From the NCBI GenBank assembly GCA_018228705.1, contig CP073694.1:372001-436000 (forward strand): a stretch of DNA of 64,000 bases, given 5' to 3'. Shown piece after piece: positions 24,278-33,619 of the stretch (positions within the stretch are counted from its first letter, which is position 1; every line of letters starts with the position of its first letter). Source of the stretch: Dysosmobacter sp. Marseille-Q4140 (GTDB lineage: Bacteria; Bacillota; Clostridia; Oscillospirales; Oscillospiraceae). The notes under the pieces were generated by a model. That model was not told the origin of the DNA, ran no database searches, and worked only from the letters and a program-made list of their open reading frames with translations. The translations under genes were made by a program, and so were the position numbers.

Positions 24278-26428
24278 TCAGGCGGCAGCTTCCTCGGCGG
24301 TGCTGTCCGCGCGGTACAGGAAGGTCACGATCTGGCCGCGGGTGCACACATTCTCGGGAGAGAAGGTGGTGCCGTCGCCGGTGCCCTTGGTGACCTCCTG
24401 GGCCACGGCCCAGTTCACCGCGGCGGCATAGTCGGCATCAGCAGCCACATCGGTGAAGGAAGCGGCAGCGGCGTCATCGGGAGAGCCGGCAGCCATCCAC
24501 ATGAAGTACACCGCCTGGGCACGCGTGCAGGCCGTGTTGGGGACGAAGGTCTCGTCGATCATCTTCTTCTCAAAAGCCCACAGGGCGGCCTTGTAGTAGT
24601 AAGCGTCGGCGCTGACAGCTTCGCCGAAGGGATTCTCGGTGGTTTCGGCGGCAGGCTCGCCGTTGGCACGCCACAGGAAGGTCAGAATGTTGGCCTCGGT
24701 GCAGTTCTCACCGGGGACAAAGGTGGTCTCCGTGCGGCCGGTGGTGATGCCCTCTTCCACGGCCCACAGAATGCCGTCATAGTAAGCGGAGGTCTCCGCC
24801 ACGTCGGCGAAGGGGTTCTCGAAGGGCAGCTCCACAGTAATGCGGCCGGCGGGCTCGCCGTAGGCCTCAGCAGTGACAACACCCTTGAGCTCGGTGGTGA
24901 TGTAGTCCATGACCACCTCGTCCATGGGAATGCCCAGGTCGTAATTCACAGAGGCAGCGGCAAAGGCGTAGTAGGTATCACCGCCGGCGGCCATGAAGTC
25001 GTTGGTGGCGATGGAATAAGTGGCCTTGGGATCGAAGGCCTTGCCACCCACGGTCTCGATGGTCACACGCTGGATGCTCTTGGGTCCGTAATAGGTGGAG
25101 CCGGGATACAGGTCGCCCTGGTCATAGGCCACGGTGGTATCCACAGTGAACTCGATGCCGCTGACCTGGGGGAAGCCGCCGATGGCAGCGGGGGTGCAAT
25201 AGGTGGATGCCTCCAGGGCCTCCAGCAGCTCGGCGCCGGTAACCTTGACGATGCCCAGGGTATTGCCGAAGGGCAGCACGGTATTGATATCCTTCTTGGT
25301 GATATTGCCGGCGGCGATGCTGGCACGGATGCCGCCGCCATTGGTGACGGCCGCGTCCACAGTCTCGCCGTTCTTCTTGGCGCCCCAGACCAGAGCGTCG
25401 CAGATCAGATCGCCCAGATTGGTCTCCTCAGTGCGGTTGCCGGGGTCCTTTTCGCCGTTGAGAGCAACCTCGGTCTTGGCGAACACGGTGCCGTAATCGT
25501 CGTCGATCTCCTTCTGGATGGCGGCGGCCCGGGCGGCGATGTCGGCGTCCTCGGCGGTCAGGTCGGCCAGAGCGGTAACGGTGGCGCTGATGGACTCGCC
25601 GTTGATGGTGACCACACCCACGTTCTCCAGCTTGGTGCCGGTGGAGGTGACGGCGGTGCCGGCGATACCGGCGGCCTCGGCCGCAGCGGTGACCTCGCCC
25701 AGGGTGGAGTGAGAGTGGCCGTCGATGAACACGTCAATGCCGCTGACCTTCTTCAAAAGGTCGATGGAGCGGTTGCCGGTGGACTCGTCGTCAATGCCCA
25801 GATGGCCAAGGCACACGATGTAATCGCAGCCCTCGGCCTCCAGCGCAGCCACCTGCTTCTTGGCGCAGTCAAACAGCTTGTCCTCGGCCAGGAAGGTCAC
25901 GCCCTGGATCTTGGCGGGATGGGCCTTGGTGGCGGTTTCCGGGGTGTCCAGACCGAACACGCCGATCTTGGTCCCGTCGGGAGCGGTGAACACCACATTG
26001 TCCTCAAAGGCCACCTTGCCATTGTAGAGGACGTTGGCATCCACGATGGGGAACTCGGCCGCGGCGGCCAGGGTCTTCATGTTCTCATAGCCGTAGTCGA
26101 ACTCATGGTTGCCCATGCTGACCACATCGTAGCCCGCCATGTTCATCAATTCCACGGCGGTGGCGCCCTCCGACACGCTGACGGTGGGATCGCCCTGGAT
26201 GAAGTCGCCGGCGTCCATCAGCAGGACATAGGCGCCCTTGGCCTCATAGGCATTCTTCAGCGCCGCCACCTTGGCATAGCCGGCGATGGCGCCGTGAACG
26301 TCATTGGTGTGCAGAATGACGATCTGACCGTCCATGGTTTTCTCTTCCGTCTCTTCCGCATGAGCGGTGACAGCCAGAGAGAACACCATGGCCACAGCCA
26401 GAAGCAGGGACAGGATCTTTCTTCTCAT
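24278..26428 (-). CDS. Secreted 5'-nucleotidase/metallophosphatase with three SLH-like repeats
   Basis: The 716-residue protein has a signal peptide (1-24, cut after AHA), a UshA/YfkN-type metallophosphoesterase domain (about 35-290) with HTNDVHG at 40-46 and GNHEFDYG near 105-113, and a 5'-nucleotidase C-terminal domain (about 310-510) with TNGGGIRASI. Residues about 530-710 hold three SLH-like repeats (FADVAETSAYYDGILWA, FTDVAADADYAAAVNWA; cysteine-containing CTRGQIVTFLYRA ends). It probably releases phosphate or nucleosides from nucleotides outside the cell while attached to the wall. The CsaB-type enzyme at 28.8 kb would make the pyruvylated polymer that SLH domains bind. Confidence 0.93.
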   Translation of the reverse strand: MRRKILSLLLAVAMVFSLAVTAHAEETEEKTMDGQIVILHTNDVHGAIAGYAKVAALKNAYEAKGAYVLLMDAGDFIQGDPTVSVSEGATAVELMNMAGYDVVSMGNHEFDYGYENMKTLAAAAEFPIVDANVLYNGKVAFEDNVVFTAPDGTKIGVFGLDTPETATKAHPAKIQGVTFLAEDKLFDCAKKQVAALEAEGCDYIVCLGHLGIDDESTGNRSIDLLKKVSGIDVFIDGHSHSTLGEVTAAAEAAGIAGTAVTSTGTKLENVGVVTINGESISATVTALADLTAEDADIAARAAAIQKEIDDDYGTVFAKTEVALNGEKDPGNRTEETNLGDLICDALVWGAKKNGETVDAAVTNGGGIRASIAAGNITKKDINTVLPFGNTLGIVKVTGAELLEALEASTYCTPAAIGGFPQVSGIEFTVDTTVAYDQGDLYPGSTYYGPKSIQRVTIETVGGKAFDPKATYSIATNDFMAAGGDTYYAFAAASVNYDLGIPMDEVVMDYITTELKGVVTAEAYGEPAGRITVELPFENPFADVAETSAYYDGILWAVEEGITTGRTETTFVPGENCTEANILTFLWRANGEPAAETTENPFGEAVSADAYYYKAALWAFEKKMIDETFVPNTACTRAQAVYFMWMAAGSPDDAAAASFTDVAADADYAAAVNWAVAQEVTKGTGDGTTFSPENVCTRGQIVTFLYRADSTAEEAAA

Positions 26429-26698
26429 TTCCGTATTCCTCCTTCAAACTCATTCGCTGCGAATTCCATGCAGTTCGGATATGTTTTCAGTATAGCACAT
26501 TCTCCAAAAACGGAAAGTCAGAAATCTGCAAAATTCCCCCATTTTTTATGAGCAAAATTTACAGAATTACATAAAGTTTTTTGTATTATCCATGCAGCCG
26601 CATTTTCCCCCGCCGCCTCTGGTAATCCGACGGTGCCGGTGGTATACTAAATAAAAATGACCAGCGGCCGGTCCTCCGGCCCAGAAAGGGAGGTTTTT

Positions 26699-28072
26699 AT
26701 GCGGACATTGCTCAAGGGCGGCACGGTAGTCTCCGGCTCCGGGCAGAAGCGGGCCGACGTGCTGATGGAGGGTGAGAAGATCCTGCGGATGGGGCGGGAC
26801 CTCACCGACGCGGACCAGACCGTGGATGTGAGCGGCTGCCTGCTGTTCCCCGGCTTCATCGATGCCCATACCCACTTCGACCTGGATGTGGCGGGTACCA
26901 CCACCGCCGACGATTTCTACACCGGCAGCCGGGCGGCCCTGCGGGGCGGCACCACCACGGTGATTGACTTCGCCTGCCCCAACAAGGGAGAGTCCCTGCA
27001 CTACGGTCTGGACCTTTGGCACCGCAAGGCCGACGGCCGGACCTTCTGCGACTACGGCTTCCACATGACCATCGACGACTGGAACGAGGGCATCCGGGCG
27101 GAGCTGCCGGACATGTTCGCCCAGGGCATCTCCTCGTTCAAGATGTATCTGACCTACCCGGCCATGATGATCGGGGACCGGGACGTGTACTGGGCGCTGA
27201 AAGAGCTCAGGACCCTGGGCGGCATCGCCGGGTTCCACTGCGAGAACGCCGGCGTCATCGACGGCATGATCGCCGAGCGCAAGGCCGCCGGGGAGCTGGG
27301 CCCGGCCTCCCATCCCCTGACCCGCCCGCCCTATCTGGAGGCGGAGGCCGTGAGCCGCCTGCTGCGCATCGCCCAGGCGGCGGACTGCCCGGTGGTCATC
27401 GTGCACCTGACCAACCGGGAGGCCCTGCGGGAGGTGGCCGCCGCCCGGAAGCGGGGTCAGAAGGTCTATGTGGAGACCTGTCCCCAGTACCTGCTGCTGG
27501 ACGAGTCCGTATACTTCAACGAGGACTACTCCTCCGCAGCCCGGTATGTCTGCGCGCCGCCCATCCGGGACAAAGCGGAGCAGGAGCAGCTGTGGAAGGC
27601 CCTGCGCCGGGGCGAGATCCAGACCATCTCCACCGACCACTGCTCCTTCACCCTGGCCCAGAAGGACATGGGGCGGGAGGACTTCACCAGGATCCCCGGC
27701 GGCCTTCCCGGCGTGGAGACCCGGGGCGAGCTGATCTTCTCCTACGGCGTGGCCAAGCGCCGCATCAGCGCCGCCAAAATGTGCCAGCTGCTCAGTGAGA
27801 ACCCCGCCAAGCTGTACGGTCTGTTCCCCCGCAAGGGCGTGCTGCGCCAGGGCGCCGACGCCGACATCGTGGTCTACGATCCCGGTGCCAGCCATGTGAT
27901 CCGGGCGGAGGACTGCGTTGCCAACGTGGACTACAACCCCTACGAGGGCTTCGTCACCTCCGGCGGTATCCGCCAGGTGTGGCTGCGGGGTACGCTGTCT
28001 GTGGAGGACGGGAAGGTCCTGGCCCAGGAGCCTGCGGGCAAATACATGGTCCGGGGCAAGAACTCTCTGTAA
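26699..28072 (+). CDS. hydA: D-hydantoinase/dihydropyrimidinase
   Basis: The 457-residue amidohydrolase opens cyclic diamides (dihydrouracil, hydantoins) to N-carbamoyl amino acids. Metal ligands are visible: DAHTHFD (H57, H59), K148 in SSFKMYLTYP (the carbamylated lysine), H180 in GFHCENAG, a histidine in VIVHLTN and the aspartate of STDHCSF. A short upstream extension is open, but AGGGAGG points to the ATG at 26699. No dihydropyrimidine dehydrogenase or carbamoylase lies beside it, so the substrate is open. It stands alone, with a TATACT -10 box about 50 bp upstream. Confidence 0.92.
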   Translation: MRTLLKGGTVVSGSGQKRADVLMEGEKILRMGRDLTDADQTVDVSGCLLFPGFIDAHTHFDLDVAGTTTADDFYTGSRAALRGGTTTVIDFACPNKGESLHYGLDLWHRKADGRTFCDYGFHMTIDDWNEGIRAELPDMFAQGISSFKMYLTYPAMMIGDRDVYWALKELRTLGGIAGFHCENAGVIDGMIAERKAAGELGPASHPLTRPPYLEAEAVSRLLRIAQAADCPVVIVHLTNREALREVAAARKRGQKVYVETCPQYLLLDESVYFNEDYSSAARYVCAPPIRDKAEQEQLWKALRRGEIQTISTDHCSFTLAQKDMGREDFTRIPGGLPGVETRGELIFSYGVAKRRISAAKMCQLLSENPAKLYGLFPRKGVLRQGADADIVVYDPGASHVIRAEDCVANVDYNPYEGFVTSGGIRQVWLRGTLSVEDGKVLAQEPAGKYMVRGKNSL

Positions 28073-28079
28073 CAAGTAC

Positions 28080-28115
28080 AAAAAGGAGGGGCGGCAGCTG
28101 CCGTCCCTCCTTTTT
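28080..28115. terminator. Bidirectional terminator between hydA and the DUF4330 gene
   Basis: An AAAAAGGAGGG...CCCTCCTTTTT inverted repeat with an inner CGGCAG/CTGCCG stem separates the convergent genes; both arms carry the required A/T runs. Confidence 0.9.
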
Positions 28116-28128
28116 ATCGGATCTTTCC

Positions 28129-28635
28129 TTATTCCGCCGCGTCGGGCTCGTCCCACTGGACATCCACGATGGTGCCGTCGGAGAACTCAATATACTCACT
28201 TTTGAGGATGTAGTCGGTCTTGCCGATACGGACCTCCTGGTCCCCCACCTTAGTGGTCATCACCTCGCCGGCAGCGGTCTCCGTGGTAGCGGTGAAGAGC
28301 AGCGTCACATGCTCCGGATCCTCGATCCACTGCCCGTCAGGCCCCAGCACGTAGTAGGGCTCCTTCTCCACGCTCTCGATCTGGCCGCCCACCAGGGCGC
28401 CGGAAGCCATCAGCGGGGAGGGCAGGTGGCTCTGGCAGGTCTCATACAGCTCAGCGGGCACGCCCTCGCATTTGACCACATAGGTGACCTTCACTGCATT
28501 CTCCTCGGCCTGTTCCGCCGCGCCGGTGCGGCTGAGCAGCTTCCATCCGGCGAAGGCCAGCACCGCCAGAATCAGGAGCACGGCGATGATATCGATTACG
28601 TTGAATTTTCCGATGCGTTTTGCTTTTTGTTCCAT
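28129..28635 (-). CDS. DUF4330 membrane-anchored protein
   Basis: The 168-residue protein has a basic start (MEQKAKRIGKFNVIDI), one membrane helix (about 13-33) and an extracellular beta-rich domain of DUF4330 type (VTYVVKCEGVPAELYETC, then GKTDYILKSEYIEFSDG near the end). Function is unknown. It is divergent from the glycosyltransferase-CsaB gene; DUF4330 genes are often found near that kind of gene, so a role in wall-polymer assembly is plausible but unproven. Confidence 0.82.
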   Translation of the reverse strand: MEQKAKRIGKFNVIDIIAVLLILAVLAFAGWKLLSRTGAAEQAEENAVKVTYVVKCEGVPAELYETCQSHLPSPLMASGALVGGQIESVEKEPYYVLGPDGQWIEDPEHVTLLFTATTETAAGEVMTTKVGDQEVRIGKTDYILKSEYIEFSDGTIVDVQWDEPDAAE

Positions 28636-28686
28636 GGTATCCTCCGTAAAGGGCCCTGGGGCCCCGGATTTTAGCGGACTGTCTTA

Positions 28687-28715
28687 TGGACAAGCTCCGA
28701 GAGGTATTGTATAAT
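28687..28715 (+). promoter_or_regulatory. Promoter of the glycosyltransferase-CsaB gene
   Basis: TGGACA (28687-28692) and TATAAT (28710-28715), 17-bp spacer. Confidence 0.75.
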
Positions 28716-28759
28716 ATTTTCCGCTGTTTCACAAGTCCCAAACGAAAGAAAGGCATCTC

Positions 28760-31018
28760 ATGAACGTCATTCATCTCATCAGCGGCGGCGACTCCGGCGG
28801 GGCCAAGACCCACGTGCTGAGCCTGCTGCAAAACCTGAATCAACAAATCCACGCCCAGCTGGTCTGCTTCCGGGAGGGGCCCTTCGCCCAGGAGGCCCGG
28901 GACATGGGCATCCCCACCATGATCTGCGAGGGCAACAACGTGCTGCGGACCCGCCGCCAGCTGACCGCTTATATCCGTCAGGGCGGCTATGAGCTGATCC
29001 ACTGCCACGGCTCCCGGGCCAACATGATCGGCGCTCTGCTGCGCCGGACCACGGGAGTGCCGGTGGTGACCACCGTTCACAGCGACTATCGTCTAGACTA
29101 CATGGGCCGTCCTCTGAGCCACCTGATCTTCGGCACCATCAACGCCTGGGCGCTGCACCGGCTGGACTACCGCATCGGCGTGTCCGACGCCATGGTGGAC
29201 CTGCTGATCTCCCGGGGCTTTCCGGCGGATCGGTTTTACGCCATCTACAACGGAATCGATTTCACCCCTGCCCCCGACCAGGGGGAGCGCTTGACCTATC
29301 TGCGGCAGCTGGGAGCCGACGTGGATGAGGACTCCGTGGTGGTGGGCATCGCCGCCCGGCTCAATCCGGTGAAGGACATGTCCACCCTGGTGCGGGGCTT
29401 TGCCGCCGCCTACAAGGAGTGTCCCCGGCTGCGTCTGGTCATCGCCGGCGACGGCGAGGAAAAGGAGAAGCTCACCGCCCTGGCCGCGGAGCTGGGCGTA
29501 GCCAAGCAGGTGACCTTTGCCGGCTGGATCAGCGGCGGCATGGACCGGTTCTACGCCGCTCTGGACGTCAACGCCCTGACCAGCCTGTCCGAGACCTTCC
29601 CCTACGCTCTGACCGAGGGTGCCCGGTTCCACCTGGCCACGGTGGCCACCGCCGTGGGCGGCATCCCCTGTCTGATCGACCAGGGGGTCAACGGCTACCT
29701 GTTCACTCCCGGCGACTGGCAGGAGCTGGGCCGCCGGCTGGCGGAGCTGGGCCGGGACGACGCTCTGCGCCGGCAGCTGGGTGAGAAGCTCTATCAGAAG
29801 GCCTCCACCCAGTTCTCCATCCAGCACACCGTGGACACCCAGCTCCACATCTACCGGGAGATCCTCCGCCGCCACCGCCGCCCCGCCGCGGCCCGGGACG
29901 GCGTGGTGATTTGCGGCGCCTACGGCCGGGGCAACGCCGGCGACGACGCCATTCTGGAGGCCATTCTCCAGGAGATGCGCGCCATTGACCCGGATATGCC
30001 CATGACGGTCCTCAGCAAGGACCCCAAGAGCACCCGCCTGACCTACCGGGTCCGGGCAATCCACCGGTCCAACCTGCCGGCGTGGCTCATGGCCATGCAC
30101 CAGGCAAAGCTGTATATCAACGGCGGCGGCAGCCTCATCCAGGACGTGACCTCCCGCCGGTCCCTGTGGTTCTATCTCCACAACATCTCCGCCGCCAAGC
30201 GGGCCGGCTGTAAGGTGCAGATGTACGGCTGCGGCATCGGCCCCGTTACCAGGGACAGCCACCGCCGCCTGGCTGCCAAGATCCTCAACCGCTATGTGGA
30301 CGTCATCACCCTGCGGGAGCCGGACTCCCTGGCGGAGCTGCGGGCCATGGGCGTCACCGAGCCGGAGATCCTGCTGACGGCAGACCCGGCCCTGACCCTC
30401 TCCAAGGCCCCGGAGGACGAGATCGACAGCGTATTGCTGCGCGCCGGCATCCCGCCCCACGGAAAGTATATCTGCTTCGCCCTGCGGCGGTGGAAGGGCT
30501 TCGAGGAGAAGGCGCCCCTCTTCGGCGCGGCGGCGGAGTACGCCTACCGGACCTACGGCCTGACCCCGGTGTTCGCCGCTGTGGAAAAGCATCTGGACCC
30601 CGGCGCCGGGCAGATGGCCGCCCGGGGGCTGTCCGTGCCACACTACTTCCTGGACGACGCCGGCGGCGCCGGCACCATCATCGGCGCTCTGAGCCGGATG
30701 GAACTGGTGGTGTCCATGCGCCTTCATGCCCTGATCTTCTCCGCCGGGCAGGGCATCCCCCTGGCGGGCGTGGTGTACGATCCAAAGGTCTCCGCTTTCC
30801 TGCGCTACATCGGCCAGGAGCTGTTTGTGGATCTGCAGGATCTGACCGAGGCGGACCTGCGGCATATGATCGATCGCTGCGTCGCCCAGGCCAGGGACCC
30901 CGGCACTCAGGCCGCGGCGGTGGCCCGGCTTCAGGAGATGGAGCGGGGCAATGTGCGCACGGCCCGGCGGCTGCTGGGCCTGCCGGAAACTGAGAAAAAG
31001 AATGAGGGAAGCAAATGA
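28760..31018 (+). CDS. csaB: Glycosyltransferase family 4 fused to CsaB polysaccharide pyruvyl transferase
   Basis: The 752-residue protein is a fusion. Residues 1-375 are a GT-B glycosyltransferase of family 4: ISGGDSGGAKTHVLSLL at the start, VVGIAARLNPVKDMSTLV in the middle and SLSETFPYALTEG as the donor-sugar E-x7-E type segment. Residues about 378-745 match CsaB: VVICGAYGRGNAGDDAIL, KLYINGGGSLIQD, MYGCGIGPV and the late VVSMRLHALIFSAGQGIP. CsaB adds a pyruvate ketal to the secondary wall polymer, the ligand of SLH domains. Normally separate, here the two steps are joined. An ATGA overlap couples it to the next gene. Confidence 0.92.
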   Translation: MNVIHLISGGDSGGAKTHVLSLLQNLNQQIHAQLVCFREGPFAQEARDMGIPTMICEGNNVLRTRRQLTAYIRQGGYELIHCHGSRANMIGALLRRTTGVPVVTTVHSDYRLDYMGRPLSHLIFGTINAWALHRLDYRIGVSDAMVDLLISRGFPADRFYAIYNGIDFTPAPDQGERLTYLRQLGADVDEDSVVVGIAARLNPVKDMSTLVRGFAAAYKECPRLRLVIAGDGEEKEKLTALAAELGVAKQVTFAGWISGGMDRFYAALDVNALTSLSETFPYALTEGARFHLATVATAVGGIPCLIDQGVNGYLFTPGDWQELGRRLAELGRDDALRRQLGEKLYQKASTQFSIQHTVDTQLHIYREILRRHRRPAAARDGVVICGAYGRGNAGDDAILEAILQEMRAIDPDMPMTVLSKDPKSTRLTYRVRAIHRSNLPAWLMAMHQAKLYINGGGSLIQDVTSRRSLWFYLHNISAAKRAGCKVQMYGCGIGPVTRDSHRRLAAKILNRYVDVITLREPDSLAELRAMGVTEPEILLTADPALTLSKAPEDEIDSVLLRAGIPPHGKYICFALRRWKGFEEKAPLFGAAAEYAYRTYGLTPVFAAVEKHLDPGAGQMAARGLSVPHYFLDDAGGAGTIIGALSRMELVVSMRLHALIFSAGQGIPLAGVVYDPKVSAFLRYIGQELFVDLQDLTEADLRHMIDRCVAQARDPGTQAAAVARLQEMERGNVRTARRLLGLPETEKKNEGSK

Positions 31019-32004
31019 AGATCATGGTATATGAGGTCCGCGCCGACGAGCGGGCGGAGCTGGAGCGGCAGAGCCGGGCGCTGGGGGTGGAGCTGATCCT
31101 CAGCGAGGAGGTGCCCACCGCGGAAAACGCCGCGCTGGCGGCGGGCTGCGAGGGCGTGTCCATCCTGGGCCAGGGCCGCATCGACGCTCCCCTGCTGGAC
31201 GCCTACAAGGCCCTGGGCGTGGAGTACCTCTCCACCCGTACCATCGGCTACGACCACATTGATCTGGACCACGCCCGCGCCACCGGCCTCCGGGTGTGCA
31301 ACGCCAGCTACGCCCCCAACGGCGTGGCGGACTTCACGGTCATGATGATCCTCATGTGCCTGCGCCACTACAAGCAGGCCCTGTGGCGGGGACAGGTCAA
31401 CGACTTCTCCCTGACGGGTCTCCAGGGCCGGGAGATGAAAGACTTGACCATCGGTATCATCGGCACCGGCCGCATCGGCGCCCAGGTGATCCGAAACCTC
31501 TCCGGCTTCGGCTGCCGGATCCTGGCCTATGACCTGCGGCAAAACCCGGCGGTGGAGCCGCTGGTGACCTATGTGGACTTTGAGACCCTGCTGGCCCAGT
31601 CCGACGTGATCTCCCTCCACATGCCTCTGCTGGAGTCCAACCGCCACATCATCGACCGGGCCGCCATCGCCAGGATGAAGGACGGCGTGGTGATCGTCAA
31701 CTGCTCCCGGGGCGAGCTGGCGGACATCGAAGCCCTGATCGAGGGCATCGAGACCGAAAAGATCGGCGCGTTGGGCATGGACACCGCCGAGGGCGACGAG
31801 GGCATCATCCACGCCGACCACCGGGTGGACATCCTGTCCAACCGCAACTGGTTCTATCTCCACCAGTTCCGCAACGTCATCATGACCCAGCACATGGCCT
31901 TCTACACCGACGCCGCCGTATCCAGCATGGTCCGCTGCGGCATCGAGGGACTGTGCCAGATGGCCCGGGGCGAAATCTGCCCCACGGAGCTGACGGGGCG
32001 CTAA
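31015..32004 (+). CDS. D-2-hydroxyacid dehydrogenase, D-lactate dehydrogenase/VanH-like
   Basis: The 329-residue NAD enzyme has IGIIGTGRIGAQVI (Rossmann motif), NCSRGELAD with the catalytic arginine, DTAEGDEG with the glutamate, and TQHMAFYT with the catalytic histidine. The long N-terminal part and YNxPNGVADFT-like segment (ASYAPNGVADFTVMM) fit D-lactate dehydrogenases rather than SerA. It interconverts pyruvate and a D-hydroxyacid, probably D-lactate. Its ATG overlaps the csaB fusion stop, so both are in one operon; whether it serves fermentation or wall-precursor synthesis is open. Confidence 0.9.
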   Translation: MKIMVYEVRADERAELERQSRALGVELILSEEVPTAENAALAAGCEGVSILGQGRIDAPLLDAYKALGVEYLSTRTIGYDHIDLDHARATGLRVCNASYAPNGVADFTVMMILMCLRHYKQALWRGQVNDFSLTGLQGREMKDLTIGIIGTGRIGAQVIRNLSGFGCRILAYDLRQNPAVEPLVTYVDFETLLAQSDVISLHMPLLESNRHIIDRAAIARMKDGVVIVNCSRGELADIEALIEGIETEKIGALGMDTAEGDEGIIHADHRVDILSNRNWFYLHQFRNVIMTQHMAFYTDAAVSSMVRCGIEGLCQMARGEICPTELTGR

Positions 32005-32180
32005 CGGGTATCGCCGCAGCGGCTGCGCTGAACAGCGATGGTGGCCAGGGTGTCCCCCAGCTGGGTCAAAATGGCTGCTGTCAGACTCAGGTCCTCATCC
32101 TCCAGACGGGCCGCAATGGCCACCGCCAGGGTATTGACCGCCGTGGTCAGGGCCGCCGGGTCACAGTCATTAAGGCGCAT
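32001..32180 (-). CDS. Small DUF6774-like protein
   Basis: The 59-residue protein starts MRLNDCDPAALTTAVN after GGGAGGG; an ATG two codons earlier is too close to that site. It has an alanine-rich helix followed by LTAAILTQLGDTLATIAVQR. The same core (LALLFTQLGTTLSTIAAL) occurs in the small protein at 53826-54029, so the window has two members. The family is found in clostridia and has no known function. It is convergent with, and overlaps by four bases, the dehydrogenase gene. Confidence 0.72.
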   Translation of the reverse strand: MRLNDCDPAALTTAVNTLAVAIAARLEDEDLSLTAAILTQLGDTLATIAVQRSRCGDTR

Positions 32181-32239
32181 CTCCATCCCTCCCCTGCCAC
32201 CTTATGAGCAATGGGCCGCGTTCAGCCCATCCATCCTGC

Positions 32240-32284
32240 AAAAAGCCCGGCGGAGCGCCAGAAGGCGCCCGCCGGGCTCTTTTA
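32240..32284 (-). terminator. Terminator of the CLC operon
   Basis: A long stem with arms AGCCCGGCGG and CCGCCGGGCT, extended by GCGCC/GGCGC around the loop, is followed on the minus strand by five T residues. It lies shortly after the CLC stop codon. Confidence 0.85.
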
Positions 32285-32304
32285 TACATTCATACGGGAA
32301 ACCC

Positions 32305-33606
32305 TCATAAGATCTCGTTGTCCTCGCCCGCGTGGTGGGCATTGGTTTGGACATTGATATACCGGGCTTTCAGCTTGGAGTAGAGGATGGTTTGGCTGGA
32401 GTAGAGGCCGTTGTAGCCGGAGAGCATGTAGCTGACGCCGCAGGCCAGGGCAAAGTACAGCAGGCCGCCGTCTCCGAACAGCTCCACCGACAAAAAGATG
32501 GAGGCCATGGGGCAGTTGACCGCCGCGCAGAACACCGCCACCAGTCCCACCGCGGCGGCAAACTCCGCCGACAGGCCCAGCAGAGGCCCAGCCACACAGC
32601 CAAAGGTAGCCCCCACGAAGAAGGAGGGCACCACCTCGCCGCCCTTGAAGCCGGCGCCCAGGGTGATGGCCGTGAACAGGATCTTCAGCAAAAAAGCCCC
32701 AGGATGGGCGCTCCCCTGCTCCACAGCGGCGGTGATGACCTCCATGCCGGCGCCGTTGTAGTCGGTGGTGCCGCAGAGATAGGTCAGGGCAATGATGGCG
32801 CAGCCGCCGGCCACCGCCCGCAGCCAGGGGTTCGGTATCCGCCGCTTGAGCTGACGCTCCGCCCCGTGGACGGCGCCGCAGAAGATCACCGACACCAGAG
32901 CGCATCCGGCGCCCAGCACCGCCACCCGCAGCAGCGTGCCGCCCGCCAGCTCCGGCGCCTGCACCGCAAAGCGGGTGGGCTCCACCCCCATCTCCACGGA
33001 GATCCAGTAGGCCACCAGCGAAGCCGTCAGACAGGGGATCAGCGCGGCGTGGTACATGACGCCGATGCTGATGACCACGATGGCGAAGATGGTGGCGGTC
33101 AGAGGTGTGCCGAACAGGGCGGCAAAGAAGGCCGCCATGCCGGTCATGGTAGCGGTGCGCATATCCCGGTCGTCCAGGCCGAACAGATGGCCGGTGTAAT
33201 AACCGATGGTGCCGCCCATCTGCAGCGCGGCACCTTCCCGTCCGGCGGAACCGCCGCACAGGTGGGTCAGCACCGTGCTGAAGAAGATGGCGGGTAGCAG
33301 CCAGATCCGCAGGCTCTTTCCATGGTGGACGGCGTCGATGATGTCATTGGTGCCCTGGCCCTCGGTCTTTGTCAGCTTGTACAGGCCCACGATCGCAAGG
33401 CCCGCCAGGGGCAGGCACCAGAGCAGCCAGGGATGATCCTCCCGCAGCGCAGTGGCCTCATGTACACCGATGTGGAACAGGGCCCCCACCACGCCGCAGC
33501 AGCAGCCGGTGACGGCGGCCAGCAGCAGCCACTTTGCAAGCGCCCGCGCGTACAGTCCGATGTGGGCCAGCAGGGCCAGCAGCCGTTTCCAGTATCCTTC
33601 CAGCAT
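32305..33606 (-). CDS. CLC family anion antiporter, possibly fluoride-type
   Basis: The 433-residue CLC protein has about ten or more membrane segments. The gating glutamate is E124 in GSAGREGAALQMGG. The canonical GSGIP and GxFxP anion motifs are replaced; the second is GFKGGEVVP followed by SFFVGATFG. The GREGxxxQ plus FKGGEV-P combination fits, in my recollection, the fluoride/proton antiporter branch (CLC-F) better than chloride CLCs. No fluoride riboswitch was seen upstream, which argues for caution. It follows the E2-like gene by 13 bp, so one transcript is likely. Confidence 0.8.
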   Translation of the reverse strand: MLEGYWKRLLALLAHIGLYARALAKWLLLAAVTGCCCGVVGALFHIGVHEATALREDHPWLLWCLPLAGLAIVGLYKLTKTEGQGTNDIIDAVHHGKSLRIWLLPAIFFSTVLTHLCGGSAGREGAALQMGGTIGYYTGHLFGLDDRDMRTATMTGMAAFFAALFGTPLTATIFAIVVISIGVMYHAALIPCLTASLVAYWISVEMGVEPTRFAVQAPELAGGTLLRVAVLGAGCALVSVIFCGAVHGAERQLKRRIPNPWLRAVAGGCAIIALTYLCGTTDYNGAGMEVITAAVEQGSAHPGAFLLKILFTAITLGAGFKGGEVVPSFFVGATFGCVAGPLLGLSAEFAAAVGLVAVFCAAVNCPMASIFLSVELFGDGGLLYFALACGVSYMLSGYNGLYSSQTILYSKLKARYINVQTNAHHAGEDNEIL

Positions 33607-33619
33607 AGCGCCCTCCGCC

